Positions 46,180 through 55,583 of a stretch of DNA of 64,000 nucleotides are shown here, in pieces. Within the stretch, counting starts at the first letter, position 1. Each line of letters opens with the position of its first letter. The notes beneath the pieces are model-generated. The model did not search any database and had not been told where the DNA came from. It worked only from the letters and a program-made list of their open reading frames with translations. Made by a program: the position numbers and the translations under genes. Source of the DNA: Hymenobacter psoromatis (lineage in GTDB: Bacteria; Bacteroidota; Bacteroidia; Cytophagales; Hymenobacteraceae); NCBI GenBank assembly GCA_001596155.1, contig CP014771.1, positions 186,001 to 250,000 on the forward strand, read 5' to 3'.

Positions 46180-47094
46180 TTAAGTACGCTCGTCGTCGTC
46201 GTATTCGTCGGCGGGCAGCTCATCGGTCGATTGGGGGCGAAATTGGCTGAAGAAGCCGGGGCCGCGCTCGACGGGGGGGGTAGGGGCGTCGGGTGCGGAC
46301 AGACCTTCATCGTTGGCGGGGGGGTAGTAAGCCTGCTCCGCTTCGAGGTCGCGCACGCGGCGGCGCAGGCGGCGCTGCTCAGGCAGCAGGCTAGCCACTG
46401 TGAAGAGCAGCAGGCCAAACGAGCCCAGGCTCAGCAGCAGCGTGAAGTAGCCAACCCAGCCGGGGCCGCCGGAGGGGGTAGGGGCCTCCTCGGCGAGCGC
46501 GCCGCTGGCGGGGCGTTCGGGCTCGGCGCTGGAGTGGGGGGGTAGAGCGTCGTCGCCGGGGGCGGGGCCGTTGGTGGTGAGGGGCGCGGCCGGGGCCAAC
46601 GGCTCTTCGGGCTCGGCGGTGGCAGGCTTGGCGGTAGCGGGGTTAGCGCTGGCGTTGAAGCGGGCGACGGCCTGCTTGATGGCGCGCTGCTCGTTGCGAA
46701 TGAGGGCCGACTTTTCATCGCGCGGCAGGCCGCGGATAAAGAACTCGAAGTTGCGGTCGCGCACCACGCCGCTGAGCTGCTTCTCAAACTCGGCCAGCGT
46801 GAGCGGGCCGTTGCCAAAGCGCGTCTTGTAGCGCTCGGCCACACCGTTGTAGTTCTGAAACAGCTTTTGCAGCTCGGCGTTGTTCTCGAAGCTAGTAAAC
46901 TGCTGGCGAGCGGCGGCGGTGCGCAGGTTTTCGGGGTATTTCTGGCGGGTGAAGTGCTTGTCGTACACCGTCTCGAAGGTGCGAAAATTCAGCTCATCAA
47001 TGGTGCGGTCAAACAGCTGTTTGTTGGCCGCAGCAGGCGTCTGGGCCTGGGCCAGCAGCGGAAGAAAGAACAGTAAGCTGAGCAGAAGACGCAT
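46180..47094 (-). CDS. Hypothetical exported protein with C-terminal TM segment
   Basis: A 304-residue protein with a signal peptide (MRLLLSLLFFLPLLAQA). A helical region at about 25-150 (NFRTFETVYDKHFTRQKYPENLRTAAARQQF...) is followed by an Ala/Pro/Glu-rich linker and a hydrophobic helix (about 215-240, GYFTLLLSLGSFGLLLFTVASL). The C-terminal tail is charged. The protein is probably anchored in the inner membrane with a periplasmic helical domain. No family is recognised. The ATG at 47094 is chosen because it starts the signal peptide. Confidence 0.65.
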   Translation of the reverse strand: MRLLLSLLFFLPLLAQAQTPAAANKQLFDRTIDELNFRTFETVYDKHFTRQKYPENLRTAAARQQFTSFENNAELQKLFQNYNGVAERYKTRFGNGPLTLAEFEKQLSGVVRDRNFEFFIRGLPRDEKSALIRNEQRAIKQAVARFNASANPATAKPATAEPEEPLAPAAPLTTNGPAPGDDALPPHSSAEPERPASGALAEEAPTPSGGPGWVGYFTLLLSLGSFGLLLFTVASLLPEQRRLRRRVRDLEAEQAYYPPANDEGLSAPDAPTPPVERGPGFFSQFRPQSTDELPADEYDDDERT

Positions 47095-47103
47095 GGCGTG
47101 AAA

Positions 47104-47195
47104 TAGCGCGGAGTTTAGCAAAGGTGGCGAATTTCGCAGAATTTTAGGGCGTTAGCCTCTGCGAAGCTCTGCCAACTCTGCAAAGCTCCGCGCTA
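47104..47195. repeat. Imperfect inverted repeat upstream of the exported-protein gene
   Basis: TAGCGCGGAGTTTAGCAAAG (47104-47123) is an imperfect reverse complement of 47176-47195, with further CTCTGC-type units between them. It spans the gap between hemL and the downstream gene. Confidence 0.6.
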
Positions 47196-47200
47196 AAAAA

Positions 47201-48487
47201 CTACTGGTGCGCCTCAACCAGCGACTCGCGGCAGGCGGTGAGGTATTTATCCACCAGCTCGTCGGTGATGGCCGTGGAAATGAACAGCGCCTCAAACTGC
47301 GAGGGTGCCAGGTAGATGCCGCGCCGCAACATGCCGTGGAAGTAGCGTCCAAACGCCGGCAGGTCCGACTTCTTGGCATCCTCCAGGTTGTTGACGGGCT
47401 CCGCGGTGAAGAACAGGCTGAACATTGAGCCCACCTGGTTCACGGTGTAGTTCAGGCCTAATTCCTTGGCAATCTGGCGGGTGCCGTCGGCCAGGCGGGT
47501 GCTGGTGGCTTCGAGCTGCTGATACACTTCGGGGTGCTCGTGCAGGTAGCGCAGCTGGGCCAGGCCGGCGGCGGTGGCCAGCGGGTTGCCCGAGAGCGTG
47601 CCGGCCTGGTACACTTTGCCGGCCGGTGCCACTTGATTCATAATGTCAGCCCTACCCCCATAAGCCCCCACGGGCAGGCCGCCGCCGATGATTTTGCCCA
47701 GCGTCGTCAGGTCGGGCACCACGCCAAAGCGCTCCTGCGCGCCGCCCGCCGCGAGGCGGAAGCCCGTCATCACCTCATCAAAAATGAGCACGATGCCGTG
47801 CTGGGTGCAGAGCCCGCGCAGCCCGGCCAGGAAGCCAGGAGCCGGTTCCACGAGGCCCATGTTGCCCACCACCGGCTCCACAATAATGGCGGCCAGTTGG
47901 CCGGGATTGGCGGCGATGGCGGCCTCCACGGCGGCCAGGTCGTTGTAGGGCACCGTGAGCGTATCCTGGGCCACGCCCAGCGTCACGCCCAGCGAGTCGG
48001 GCGCGCCGAGCGTGAGCGCGCCCGAGCCGGCGGCAATCAGAAACGAGTCGCCGTGCCCGTGGTAGCAGCCCTCAAACTTGAGGATTTTGGCGCGGCCCGT
48101 GTAGCCGCGCGCCACCCGAATGGCCGACATGGTGGCCTCGGTGCCGGAGTTCACCAGCCGCACTTTCTCCACGCTGGGTACCATCTCGATGAGCAGCTCG
48201 GCCAGCTCGACCTCGCGCCGGGTAGGCGCTCCGAACGAAAACGAGTCGGGCAGCGCCTGGGCGAGCGCCTCCTGCACCGGCGCAAAAGCGTGGCCAAGTA
48301 TCATCGGTCCCCACGAATTAATGAAATCAACGTATTGATTGCCATCCACATCCGTGAGCCATGCCCCCTGGGCCGACTGCATGAACACGGGCGCGCCGCC
48401 CACCGAGCGAAAGGCCCGCACCGGCGAGTTAACCCCGCCCGGAATCAGCTCCTGAGCGCGGGCAAATAAAGTTTCGGAAGTAGTCAT
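47201..48487 (-). CDS. hemL: Glutamate-1-semialdehyde 2,1-aminomutase
   Basis: A 428-residue PLP enzyme that makes 5-aminolevulinate for haem by the C5 pathway. The PLP lysine is K265 in [18 protein letters not shown]. The Asp of FDEVMTGFR binds the PLP ring nitrogen. The N-terminal [13 protein letters not shown] is diagnostic for HemL. Length is normal. Inverted repeats lie on both sides of the gene. Confidence 0.95.
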   Translation of the reverse strand: MTTSETLFARAQELIPGGVNSPVRAFRSVGGAPVFMQSAQGAWLTDVDGNQYVDFINSWGPMILGHAFAPVQEALAQALPDSFSFGAPTRREVELAELLIEMVPSVEKVRLVNSGTEATMSAIRVARGYTGRAKILKFEGCYHGHGDSFLIAAGSGALTLGAPDSLGVTLGVAQDTLTVPYNDLAAVEAAIAANPGQLAAIIVEPVVGNMGLVEPAPGFLAGLRGLCTQHGIVLIFDEVMTGFRLAAGGAQERFGVVPDLTTLGKIIGGGLPVGAYGGRADIMNQVAPAGKVYQAGTLSGNPLATAAGLAQLRYLHEHPEVYQQLEATSTRLADGTRQIAKELGLNYTVNQVGSMFSLFFTAEPVNNLEDAKKSDLPAFGRYFHGMLRRGIYLAPSQFEALFISTAITDELVDKYLTACRESLVEAHQ

Positions 48488-48523
48488 GCAATTCAGAGTG
48501 CTATTTTCTATTCTAAAATTCAG

Positions 48524-48688
48524 TTGTCATTGCGAGCATGTTGCGCATCAAGCAAGGGCGAAGTGGAGCGCGGCAATTTTTCCTACTCATTGAACAGTAA
48601 TCTTGTTGAACAGTAATCTTGGCGTGAAGGAAGGATTGCCGCGCTCCACTTCGCCCTTGCTTGATGCGCAACATGCTCGCAATGACAA
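48524..48688. repeat. Perfect 53-bp inverted repeat upstream of hemL
   Basis: Arms 48524-48576 and 48636-48688 are exact reverse complements, beginning TTGTCATTGCGAGCATG at the outer end. The loop contains a 16-bp tandem duplication, TTGAACAGTAATCTTG (48590-48605 and 48606-48621). It separates two genes that both run on the minus strand. Confidence 0.94.
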
Positions 48689-48708
48689 TTAGTTAACTAA
48701 TACACTTA

Positions 48709-50403
48709 CTACCGCAGCAGCTGCGGCTCCAGGTTGCTGAGCTTTAGGAGGGGCACGGTTTGGTTGTCGTGAGCGCCGTTGGGGTAGGTGTGGCCTTCAA
48801 AAATGGCCCCCGACGGCGGCGGCTCCGTAGCCAGCGCGGCCTGAAAGGCGGGGCCATATGCTTGCAGCGCATTGGCAAAGAATAACAGCAGCTCGAAGCC
48901 CTGGTCGGCAAACACGGAGGGCGGCACTTTTTGCTGGGTCAGGTAGAGCTGGCGAAAGCGCCGGTAGCCCAGCCCCTGCCGGTCGAAGTAGCGCGGCTGA
49001 TAGTAATAGACGCCCGCGCTGCCCAGCTGCCCCACGCCGAGGCCGGGGTTGTCGAGCCAGGTGCCGGGCACCAGCAGCGCCGGCCGGCTAGCGGCCGGCA
49101 CCTGGCCCAGCGCGGTGAAGGCGGCCGGCCCCACTTTGCGGTTGTCGGAAGCCACCACGACGTGGCTGGCCCCCACTAGCTCAGCCGGCACGAGGGCGGC
49201 AGTCAGACTGGCAGGGTCATCGGGCCGGAAGCTGTGAGTAGCCGGAATATGGCCGCCCGCCGCCTCGTAGGCCGCCTGGTAGGCAGCGGCAAAGTCGTTT
49301 TCGTCCTTGCTGTCTTCGTGCAGCAGCACAGCCGGCCGGCCGGTGCCAAACGAAACGGCCGCAAACTGCGCCGCCACCCGCCCCTGAGTGGCCGCGCTCG
49401 GCGCGTAGAGGTAGTGGTAGGGGTTGTCCTGCACCAGGCTGCCATCCTGCGAGAGCGGGTTGATGCAGATAATCTGGTGGTCGCGGGCGTAGCGGGCCAG
49501 CAGCTTAGCTCCCGACTTATACACCGGCCCGATGAGCATGTCCAGGCCCGCCAGCTCGGGCAGGGCCAGCACGCTCTTGAGTGTCAGCGTGTCAGCGCCC
49601 GTGTCGTAGGCGAAAAGCTGCACCGGGTGGCCGGCGCGCTGCAGCGAGTCCTGGGCCAGGCGCAGGCCGGCGTAGAGGTCGGTCACGAACTGGTTTTTCC
49701 GCTGCGTCTGCCAGCTGTTGTCTTGCAGCTCGAAGGGCAGCAGCACGCCAATGCTATACGTGCCTTTGCGGGGCAGCGCCTTGGGCACGGCCGGAGCCGC
49801 AAAGGCCGCCGCATACCGATTGCGGTCGAGCTTAAACTGCGCCACGAGCGCATCGAGCTGCTGGCGGTCGGCCTCGCTGAGGGGGGTAGCAGTCAGCAGA
49901 TAATCAGCATATAATCGGCCGATAAGCTTGCTCTGCGGATAGCGTTTCAGCAAGCGCTGCCAGGTGGCGCGGTCTTTCAGCTTGGCTAAGTAGTTGGTTT
50001 GCATGGCCTCGCGCGGGGCGGCATACGGCTCGGCGGGCAGCTGGCCCAGGGTGCGCAGGGCGGTGTCGTAGTCGCCCTGCTCAAACGAAACCTGACCCTG
50101 CAAATACAGCGCTTCGGGTAGGCCGGGGTAGGCCGGGTACTGGTTGCGCAGCAGGTTGAGCATTTGCTCGGCCTCGACCCACTGGCCCAGGCGGCCCGCT
50201 GCCACGGCGTAGAGGTAGGCCGCGTCGGGAGCCTGGGCAAAATGGTTGACGGGCTGCGCCAGGGGCTCCAGCTCCCGCATGGCCGCGGCGTAGTGGCCCT
50301 GGTCGAGCTGCGCTTTGCCGGCGCGGTAGCGCGTAAGCTGGCCCTGGGCGGCCGCACCCAGGGCCAGTAAAAGGAGGGGTAGCAACAACAGCCGCCGCCA
50401 CAT
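48709..50403 (-). CDS. Exported TPR and periplasmic-binding-protein-like protein (LpoA/LppC-like)
   Basis: A 564-residue protein with a signal peptide (MWRRLLLLPLLLLALGAAAQG), TPR-like helical repeats (about 25-190, QLDQGHYAAAMRELEPL, ...) and a type I periplasmic-binding-fold domain (about 215-540, YSIGVLLPFELQDN...; LDMLIGPVYKSGAKLLA). The combination resembles LppC/LpoA, the outer-membrane activators of penicillin-binding proteins, and amino-acid ABC receptor-like proteins. No ABC transporter genes are near, which favours an envelope role. An ATG at 50436 is an alternative start. Confidence 0.8.
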   Translation of the reverse strand: MWRRLLLLPLLLLALGAAAQGQLTRYRAGKAQLDQGHYAAAMRELEPLAQPVNHFAQAPDAAYLYAVAAGRLGQWVEAEQMLNLLRNQYPAYPGLPEALYLQGQVSFEQGDYDTALRTLGQLPAEPYAAPREAMQTNYLAKLKDRATWQRLLKRYPQSKLIGRLYADYLLTATPLSEADRQQLDALVAQFKLDRNRYAAAFAAPAVPKALPRKGTYSIGVLLPFELQDNSWQTQRKNQFVTDLYAGLRLAQDSLQRAGHPVQLFAYDTGADTLTLKSVLALPELAGLDMLIGPVYKSGAKLLARYARDHQIICINPLSQDGSLVQDNPYHYLYAPSAATQGRVAAQFAAVSFGTGRPAVLLHEDSKDENDFAAAYQAAYEAAGGHIPATHSFRPDDPASLTAALVPAELVGASHVVVASDNRKVGPAAFTALGQVPAASRPALLVPGTWLDNPGLGVGQLGSAGVYYYQPRYFDRQGLGYRRFRQLYLTQQKVPPSVFADQGFELLLFFANALQAYGPAFQAALATEPPPSGAIFEGHTYPNGAHDNQTVPLLKLSNLEPQLLR

Positions 50404-50585
50404 CAGCGGGACAACGGCACGGTACAGACAGGTCATGGGGGGTAGGGCGGGCCAGCATTGGCCACCGCAAAGGTACGCCCGGCCGGGGAGGGCCCGAAAG
50501 CAACCCGCGCGGCCCCGCTTCCTACCTTAGCGTTCCCACCCGCGCGCAACTTCCCGCTTAAGTAGTCAGTCAAAAGTAGCTGAGT

Positions 50586-50693
50586 AAAAAGAACGTCCTT
50601 CCGAGCTTGCCGAGGAATCTCGCGGGCGTCGTTGAACAAAGCCCGAACGGCCCGGGCGAGATTCCTCGGCAAGCTCGGAAGGACGTTCTTTTT
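50586..50693. repeat. Perfect 38-bp inverted repeat in a divergent promoter region
   Basis: Arms 50586-50623 and 50656-50693 are exact reverse complements (AAAAAGAACGTCCTTCCGAG at the outer end). It lies between two divergent genes (50403 and 50784). The remaining intergenic sequence at 50437-50783 has no other recognised feature. Confidence 0.92.
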
Positions 50694-50783
50694 ATACCCG
50701 TTTACTTCTGCACGAGTGCTCAACGAAACTCCCAATCGCGTGCTACCCCCCTGCCATAGCGCGCCTTGTAGCCTTTCACGCCG

Positions 50784-51482
50784 ATGTACCTATCCATGCC
50801 TTTGTCGTTGCCCGCCCTGCGCCGCCGCCTGCCGCTGCTATTAATACTGGGGTTGTCGCTGGCCCTGAGCTTCGCGCTCATCGCCGTGCGCGTGTTCATT
50901 ACCGGGCAGCTGCTATTTATATTTCTGCTCTGGAATTTGTTTCTGGCCGCCATTCCGTTTGCGCTGAGCGCGGCGCTGCACCTGGCGGCCCGGCCGCCCC
51001 AGGCGCGGCTGCTGCTGCCCATCGGGGCGGTGTGGCTGCTGTTTTTTCCCAACGCGCCCTACCTCGTCACCGACCTTTTTCACCTCGTGCCCCACTCCGG
51101 CGTGCCCTACTGGTACGACCTGGCGCTCATCATGTCCTGCGCCTGGAACGGGCTGATGCTGGCCTTCGCCTCGCTGCTCGATATGCACGCGCTGGTGCGC
51201 CAGCGCCTGGGCTTCTGGGCCGGCTGGGGCTTCGTAACGGTGGCGCTGGGCCTCAGCGCCTTCGGCGTGTACCTGGGCCGCTACCTGCGCTACAATTCCT
51301 GGGATATTCTCAGCAACCCGTTTACCCTGGTTTATGACATCGTGCAGCGCTTCCTGCACCCCTTCCACAACTGGCAAACCTGGGGTGTAACGGTCGTGTT
51401 CTGGTCCTTTCTGCTCATTGCCTACGCCACCGTGCGCCTGCTGGGGCAGGGTAGGGAATTGGGTTCACGGGAAGAGGAATAA
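50784..51482 (+). CDS. DUF1361 membrane protein
   Basis: A 232-residue integral membrane protein with six to seven hydrophobic segments. The stretch LFFPNAPYLVTDLFHL after the third helix and the conserved FGVYLGRYLRYNSWD later are the family's hallmarks. Function is unknown. It is transcribed divergently from the LppC-like gene across an inverted repeat and converges on the GT39-like gene. Confidence 0.88.
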   Translation: MYLSMPLSLPALRRRLPLLLILGLSLALSFALIAVRVFITGQLLFIFLLWNLFLAAIPFALSAALHLAARPPQARLLLPIGAVWLLFFPNAPYLVTDLFHLVPHSGVPYWYDLALIMSCAWNGLMLAFASLLDMHALVRQRLGFWAGWGFVTVALGLSAFGVYLGRYLRYNSWDILSNPFTLVYDIVQRFLHPFHNWQTWGVTVVFWSFLLIAYATVRLLGQGRELGSREEE

Positions 51483-51518
51483 GGAATTTTTCCGATTGGA
51501 ATACTCCTCCTATCTTCT

Positions 51519-53057
51519 CTACTTCACGCCACCTTCCCAGGCGGCCAGCGCCGCCTTATGCTCGGCGGCGGCGCGGGCCAGCAGGGCGGGGGTAGGGCCC
51601 GTGCCCAGGTAAATGGTCGTGCCGCGCTCGCGGGCGTATGGGTTCGTGATTTCCCCTACTTTTTTAAGGGATTGAAAGTACGGCACCAGCTCGGCCGGGT
51701 GGCCTTCGCCCACTAGCAGCACGTTCCGATAGGGCCGCGCCGGCCACTGCGGAAACCAGTATAAGTAGCTGCCGTTGAAGCTGGTGGCGGCGGGCATGGG
51801 CCGGTCGCGGTTGTAGTAGTTGATGGCACCGGCCTCGCCGTAATTATCACACTTGATGAGCGTGCTGACCCGCGTCGAGTCGGGTAATGCCTGATAGGCC
51901 AGCCAGGTTTTATCGGCCAGCTCCTGCCAGCCCAGCATATCGGCAAAATCCTGGGGTAGGGGGTGCGCCTCGCCATCTTCCCAGCGGTTGAGGCCCAGCT
52001 TTTGGTGAATGGGCCGCTGGCTAAGACGCGCCATCGCGGCCGGTGCCAGCACCGGGAAAATATCGCGCACGATGAGCACCCACAGCAGCACCGGCAGCCC
52101 CAACAGCGCCACGCGCAGGCCCGGCCGGTGCGCCAGCCGCGCCTGCCACCACACTGCGCCCACCGCAAACAGCGCCGGGTAGTAACCCAGGCCGTAGTAG
52201 CTTTTGCCGTGTAACAGGGTCAGAATCAGCAGCCCTGCCACGTACACCAGTCCCGCCACGCGGGCGGCGGGCGCGGGCCGCCCGCGCAGGGCAGCCCACA
52301 GCCCCGGCACCCATATTAGCAGCGCCGCGAAGCACAGCAGCAGCTGCTCTTTCCAAAATCCAGCCGCCGTTACGTGCACTAGTTGCTCGTCGTGCAGCAA
52401 GGCCATGTGGTGCCGAAAGGGTAGGCCATGCGCCAGCTGCCAGCCCAGCGTGGGCGCGGCCACCAGCAAGGCCAGGCCCGCCGCCAGCCAAATGGGCCGC
52501 CGCCCCAGCGTGCGCGGCGCCGCAACCAGCAGCGCGGCCAGCACAGCTGCCCCAAAAAAGAACGTCGTGTACTTGTTCAGCACGCCCAGGCCCAGCACCA
52601 GGCCCAGCCAATAGAGGTGGCGCGGCCGGCCATCGGGCTGCATATAGCGCACCAGCAGGTAAGTGCCCAGCGTGAAGCTGAACACTTCGAACGCATTGGG
52701 CTGAAACAGCAGGTTGAGCCGCCCGTAGGCCGTGGTGAGGTAGCACACGCCGGCCAGCGCCTGCGCCCACGGCCCGCCGCCCAGCCGCCGCGCCAGCCGC
52801 ACCACCACGTAAATAGTGCCGCTACCCCAGAGCAGCGGCCAGAATTTCACCCAGAAAAAACCGCCGCCCACCGCCAGCGTCAGCCAGCTTTGCAGCGCCG
52901 TGAGGGGCGGCACTTCGATGTAGCCCCAGGCCAGGTGGTGGCCGTAGTCGAGGTATAGATATTCGTCGCGGTGCAGCTCGTAGGTACCGTAGCCCGCCAG
53001 CAGCAAGCTCGATACGAACTTAAGCAAGGCAAAAAGCAGGGGTAGGCGGTGTTTCAT
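51519..53057 (-). CDS. GT39/ArnT-like membrane glycosyltransferase
   Basis: A 512-residue polytopic membrane protein of the PMT/ArnT (GT-C) superfamily. The first external loop has the acidic pair in ELHRDEYLYLDYGHHLAWGYIEVPPL, the usual donor-binding site for polyprenyl-phosphate sugars. About eleven hydrophobic segments follow, then a soluble C-terminal domain. It should add a sugar to lipid or protein at the outer face of the inner membrane. The ATG at 53057 (MKHRLPLLFALLKF) is preferred over the longer frame through the inverted repeat. Confidence 0.88.
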   Translation of the reverse strand: MKHRLPLLFALLKFVSSLLLAGYGTYELHRDEYLYLDYGHHLAWGYIEVPPLTALQSWLTLAVGGGFFWVKFWPLLWGSGTIYVVVRLARRLGGGPWAQALAGVCYLTTAYGRLNLLFQPNAFEVFSFTLGTYLLVRYMQPDGRPRHLYWLGLVLGLGVLNKYTTFFFGAAVLAALLVAAPRTLGRRPIWLAAGLALLVAAPTLGWQLAHGLPFRHHMALLHDEQLVHVTAAGFWKEQLLLCFAALLIWVPGLWAALRGRPAPAARVAGLVYVAGLLILTLLHGKSYYGLGYYPALFAVGAVWWQARLAHRPGLRVALLGLPVLLWVLIVRDIFPVLAPAAMARLSQRPIHQKLGLNRWEDGEAHPLPQDFADMLGWQELADKTWLAYQALPDSTRVSTLIKCDNYGEAGAINYYNRDRPMPAATSFNGSYLYWFPQWPARPYRNVLLVGEGHPAELVPYFQSLKKVGEITNPYARERGTTIYLGTGPTPALLARAAAEHKAALAAWEGGVK

Positions 53058-53080
53058 ACTGCTGGGCAGAAGGGAATAGA

Positions 53081-53176
53081 CGCTTGTCATTGCGAGCTTG
53101 CGAAGCAATCGCACTCGAACGAGTGGTGCGCATGTCGTTCAGGTGCGATTGCCTCGCAAGCTCGCAATGACAAGCG
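53081..53176. repeat. Snapback inverted repeat between divergent genes, TGTCATTGCGAG type
   Basis: The 34-nt arms 53081-53114 and 53143-53176 pair with one mismatch (CGCTTGTCATTGCGAGCTTG outermost). It lies between two gene starts, 53057 (-) and 53210 (+). Confidence 0.92.
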
Positions 53177-53209
53177 GGTTTTTTGCTTACTCCTTACCGA
53201 TACTTATAC

Positions 53210-54589
53210 ATGTCCTGGTCCCGCCTGCTCTCCACCCGCCGCTACCCCGACCGCCCCGCCGAGGTGCCTACCCCCGGCCGCTCGCCCTACCTCGCTGATT
53301 ATGACCGGGTAGTGTTCTCGTCGGCCTTCCGGCGCTTGCAGCGCAAAACCCAGGTGATGCCGCTGCCCGAAACCGACTTCGTGCACACCCGCCTCACGCA
53401 CTCGCTCGAAACTGCCTGCGTGGGCCGCTCGCTGGGCCGTCTCTCGGCCCGCCGCGTGCTCGAAAACGACCCCGATATTGCCCGCGAGCTGCCCGATTTT
53501 GCCCAAGACTGCGGCGACATCGTGGCTGCCGCCTGCCTGGCCCACGATATCGGCAATCCGCCCTTCGGCCACTCGGGCGAGGATGCCATCTCAGCCTATT
53601 TCGCCAGCCCCGCTGCCGAGCGGTTTATCAGCGAGCTGACTCCTGAAGAGTTGGCTGATTTACAGCATTTTGAGGGCAACGCCGCCGGCTTTCGCATTCT
53701 CACCCACACCTACCCGGCGCTCAGTAGCGGCTCGGGCGGCTTGGGGCTCACCCACGCTACGCTCGGCGCCTTTACCAAGTACCCGCGCCCGTCGCTCATC
53801 GACGCCAGCAAGAAGCAAAACGGGGCCAGCGAGAAGAAATACGGTCATTTTCAGGCCGAAAACTCCCGCTTCCGGCTCGTGGCCGAAGAGCTGGGCCTGC
53901 GACCCAAAGATGCCCCGGCCGGCTTCTACCACCGCCACCCGCTAGCCTTTCTGGTGGAGGCCGCCGACGATATCTGCTACCGCATCATCGACTTCGAAGA
54001 TGGCCTCAAGCTCGGCCTCATCGACCACGAGCGCGGCCTGGCGCTGCTGCGCCAGCTGCGCGCCGCCGCCCCCAACGCCCGCCCCAAAAGTAGCGGCGGC
54101 AGTAGCCTGGAGTGGCGCGACTGGCAGGAGGAGCTGGGCTACCTGCGCGCCACGCTCATCGGCCAGCTCGTGGACGAAACCGCCACCCGCTTTGCCCAGC
54201 ACGCGCCCGCCATCGTGGCTGGCACCTACGATGCCTCGCTGGTGAAGGAGCTGAGCGGCTACGAGTTTCTGCAAGAAATTCAGCAACTGAGCGTGGATAA
54301 GCTCTACCGCTCGCGCCCGGTGCTCGAAATCGAAGCCGCTGGCTTCGAAGTGCTCGGCGGCTTGCTCGACGTTTTTTTGGGAGCCATTTTCGACTCGAAA
54401 AATAACCACCGCTCCAAAAAACTGCTCGATTTACTACCCCCTCAGTTCCGCGCCATCGGCCCGCAAGCCGGCGCGTCGGCGTATGAGCAAATTCTATTGC
54501 TCACCGACTACGTGGCCGGCATGACCGACCAGCACGCGCTGAGCTTATATAAGACAATTAAAGGAATTGAATTGCCGAAGGGCTACTAA
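53210..54589 (+). CDS. dgt: dGTPase (deoxyguanosine triphosphate triphosphohydrolase)
   Basis: A 459-residue HD-domain enzyme that splits dGTP to deoxyguanosine and tripolyphosphate. The metal site is formed by the His in HTRLTHSLETA and the HD pair in LAHDIGNPPFGHSGE. YRIIDFEDGLKLG follows as expected. The ATG at 53210 is chosen over one 27 bp upstream because conserved sequence begins SWSRLLSTRRYPD. The TAA stop is also the first three bases of an inverted-repeat arm. Confidence 0.93.
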   Translation: MSWSRLLSTRRYPDRPAEVPTPGRSPYLADYDRVVFSSAFRRLQRKTQVMPLPETDFVHTRLTHSLETACVGRSLGRLSARRVLENDPDIARELPDFAQDCGDIVAAACLAHDIGNPPFGHSGEDAISAYFASPAAERFISELTPEELADLQHFEGNAAGFRILTHTYPALSSGSGGLGLTHATLGAFTKYPRPSLIDASKKQNGASEKKYGHFQAENSRFRLVAEELGLRPKDAPAGFYHRHPLAFLVEAADDICYRIIDFEDGLKLGLIDHERGLALLRQLRAAAPNARPKSSGGSSLEWRDWQEELGYLRATLIGQLVDETATRFAQHAPAIVAGTYDASLVKELSGYEFLQEIQQLSVDKLYRSRPVLEIEAAGFEVLGGLLDVFLGAIFDSKNNHRSKKLLDLLPPQFRAIGPQAGASAYEQILLLTDYVAGMTDQHALSLYKTIKGIELPKGY

Positions 54590-54744
54590 ATCACGGATTA
54601 CGCGGATTTTAGACGGATTTCACGGATTTTGTGGACGATTATCTGTTCAAGCCAGTTCACAATTAATGCCTAATTCAACGTTGAAAAAACAATCGTCCAC
54701 AAAATCCGTGAAATCCGTCTAAAATCCGCGTAATCCGTGATTTA
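54587..54744. repeat. Perfect 54-bp inverted repeat spanning stop codon to stop codon
   Basis: Arms 54587-54640 and 54691-54744 are exact reverse complements made of ATCACGGATT/ACGCGGATT units. The outermost TAA on each strand is the stop codon of dgt (+) and of the glutamine amidotransferase (-). It probably works as a shared transcript end. Confidence 0.95.
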
Positions 54745-55449
54745 GCTTTCATGCAGCGCCACCATGTTTCCTAGCAGCGCCTCCAGCAGCAGCCGCCCCT
54801 TCCAAACCAATTTTAGCTTGCCCCGAATCTGCGCCGCAGTCTGTACAAATTCTTCTTCTCCAGCCGTTTCGTGGCCTTCGAAAGCCATGAGCTTTTCTAC
54901 CATTCCCTCCGTCATTTCGGGGTGAAACTGGAGGCCGATAATGCCGTCGCCCCACACGAAGCCCTGCGCCGCGCAGCCCGCCGACATGCCCACCCGCACC
55001 GCGCCCGGCGGCACCGTGAAGGTATCGACGTGCCAGTGCAGCACCGTGGCTTTGTCGGGCCAGCCGCGCAGCAGCGGGTGCGCCAAAGCTTTAGCCGCGA
55101 AGCGCACCGTCCAGAAGCCGATTTCGGGTGCGGGATTCCGGCGCACCTCGCCGCCCAGCGCCTGCGCCACCAGCTGCGCGCCCAGACAAATGGCCAGCGT
55201 GAGCTTGCCCGCCCGCAACACCTCGCGCAAAAAGGCCTTTTCCGCCACCAGCCAGGGAAATTCGGCCTCGTCATATACGCTCATCGCCCCGCCCAGAACC
55301 AGCAGGCCATCAAACTCACGTAGCGCCGGAAAGGTGGGGTAGGGCTCAAAAAGCCGCGTAACCGTGAGCGTGTGGCCGTGCGCCGCCAGCCACCCGGCCG
55401 CGTGGCCAGGGCCTTCGTCAGGCAAATGTTGCAAACAATACCAAATCAC
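54742..55449 (-). CDS. Class I glutamine amidotransferase-like protein
   Basis: A 235-residue stand-alone glutamine amidotransferase-like protein of the GuaA-type fold. The triad is C88 in CLGAQ, H176 and E178 in FHPEM. Such proteins hydrolyse glutamine or gamma-glutamyl compounds; the acceptor is unknown. The start is a GTG at 55449 that lies inside an ATCACGGATT repeat arm (minus strand CCGTGATTTGG). The stop TAA lies in another arm. It is downstream of guaA in the same direction. Confidence 0.88.
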   Translation of the reverse strand: MIWYCLQHLPDEGPGHAAGWLAAHGHTLTVTRLFEPYPTFPALREFDGLLVLGGAMSVYDEAEFPWLVAEKAFLREVLRAGKLTLAICLGAQLVAQALGGEVRRNPAPEIGFWTVRFAAKALAHPLLRGWPDKATVLHWHVDTFTVPPGAVRVGMSAGCAAQGFVWGDGIIGLQFHPEMTEGMVEKLMAFEGHETAGEEEFVQTAAQIRGKLKLVWKGRLLLEALLGNMVALHES

Positions 55450-55583
55450 GGATTACGCGGATTTTAACGGATTTCACGGATTTTGTGGACGGTTATCCCC
55501 CGCGTTATTTTAGCTAAAACACGTTCCGCAGCACGAAAACAATCGTCCACAAAATCCGTGAAATCCGTGTAATCCGTGATTTA
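55443..55583. repeat. Asymmetric inverted repeat, ATCACGGATT type, between guaA and the amidotransferase
   Basis: Left arm 55443-55494; right arm 55541-55583. The right arm lacks about 10 nt (one unit). The left arm contains the GTG start of the amidotransferase, and the right arm's end supplies the TAA stop of guaA. Confidence 0.92.
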
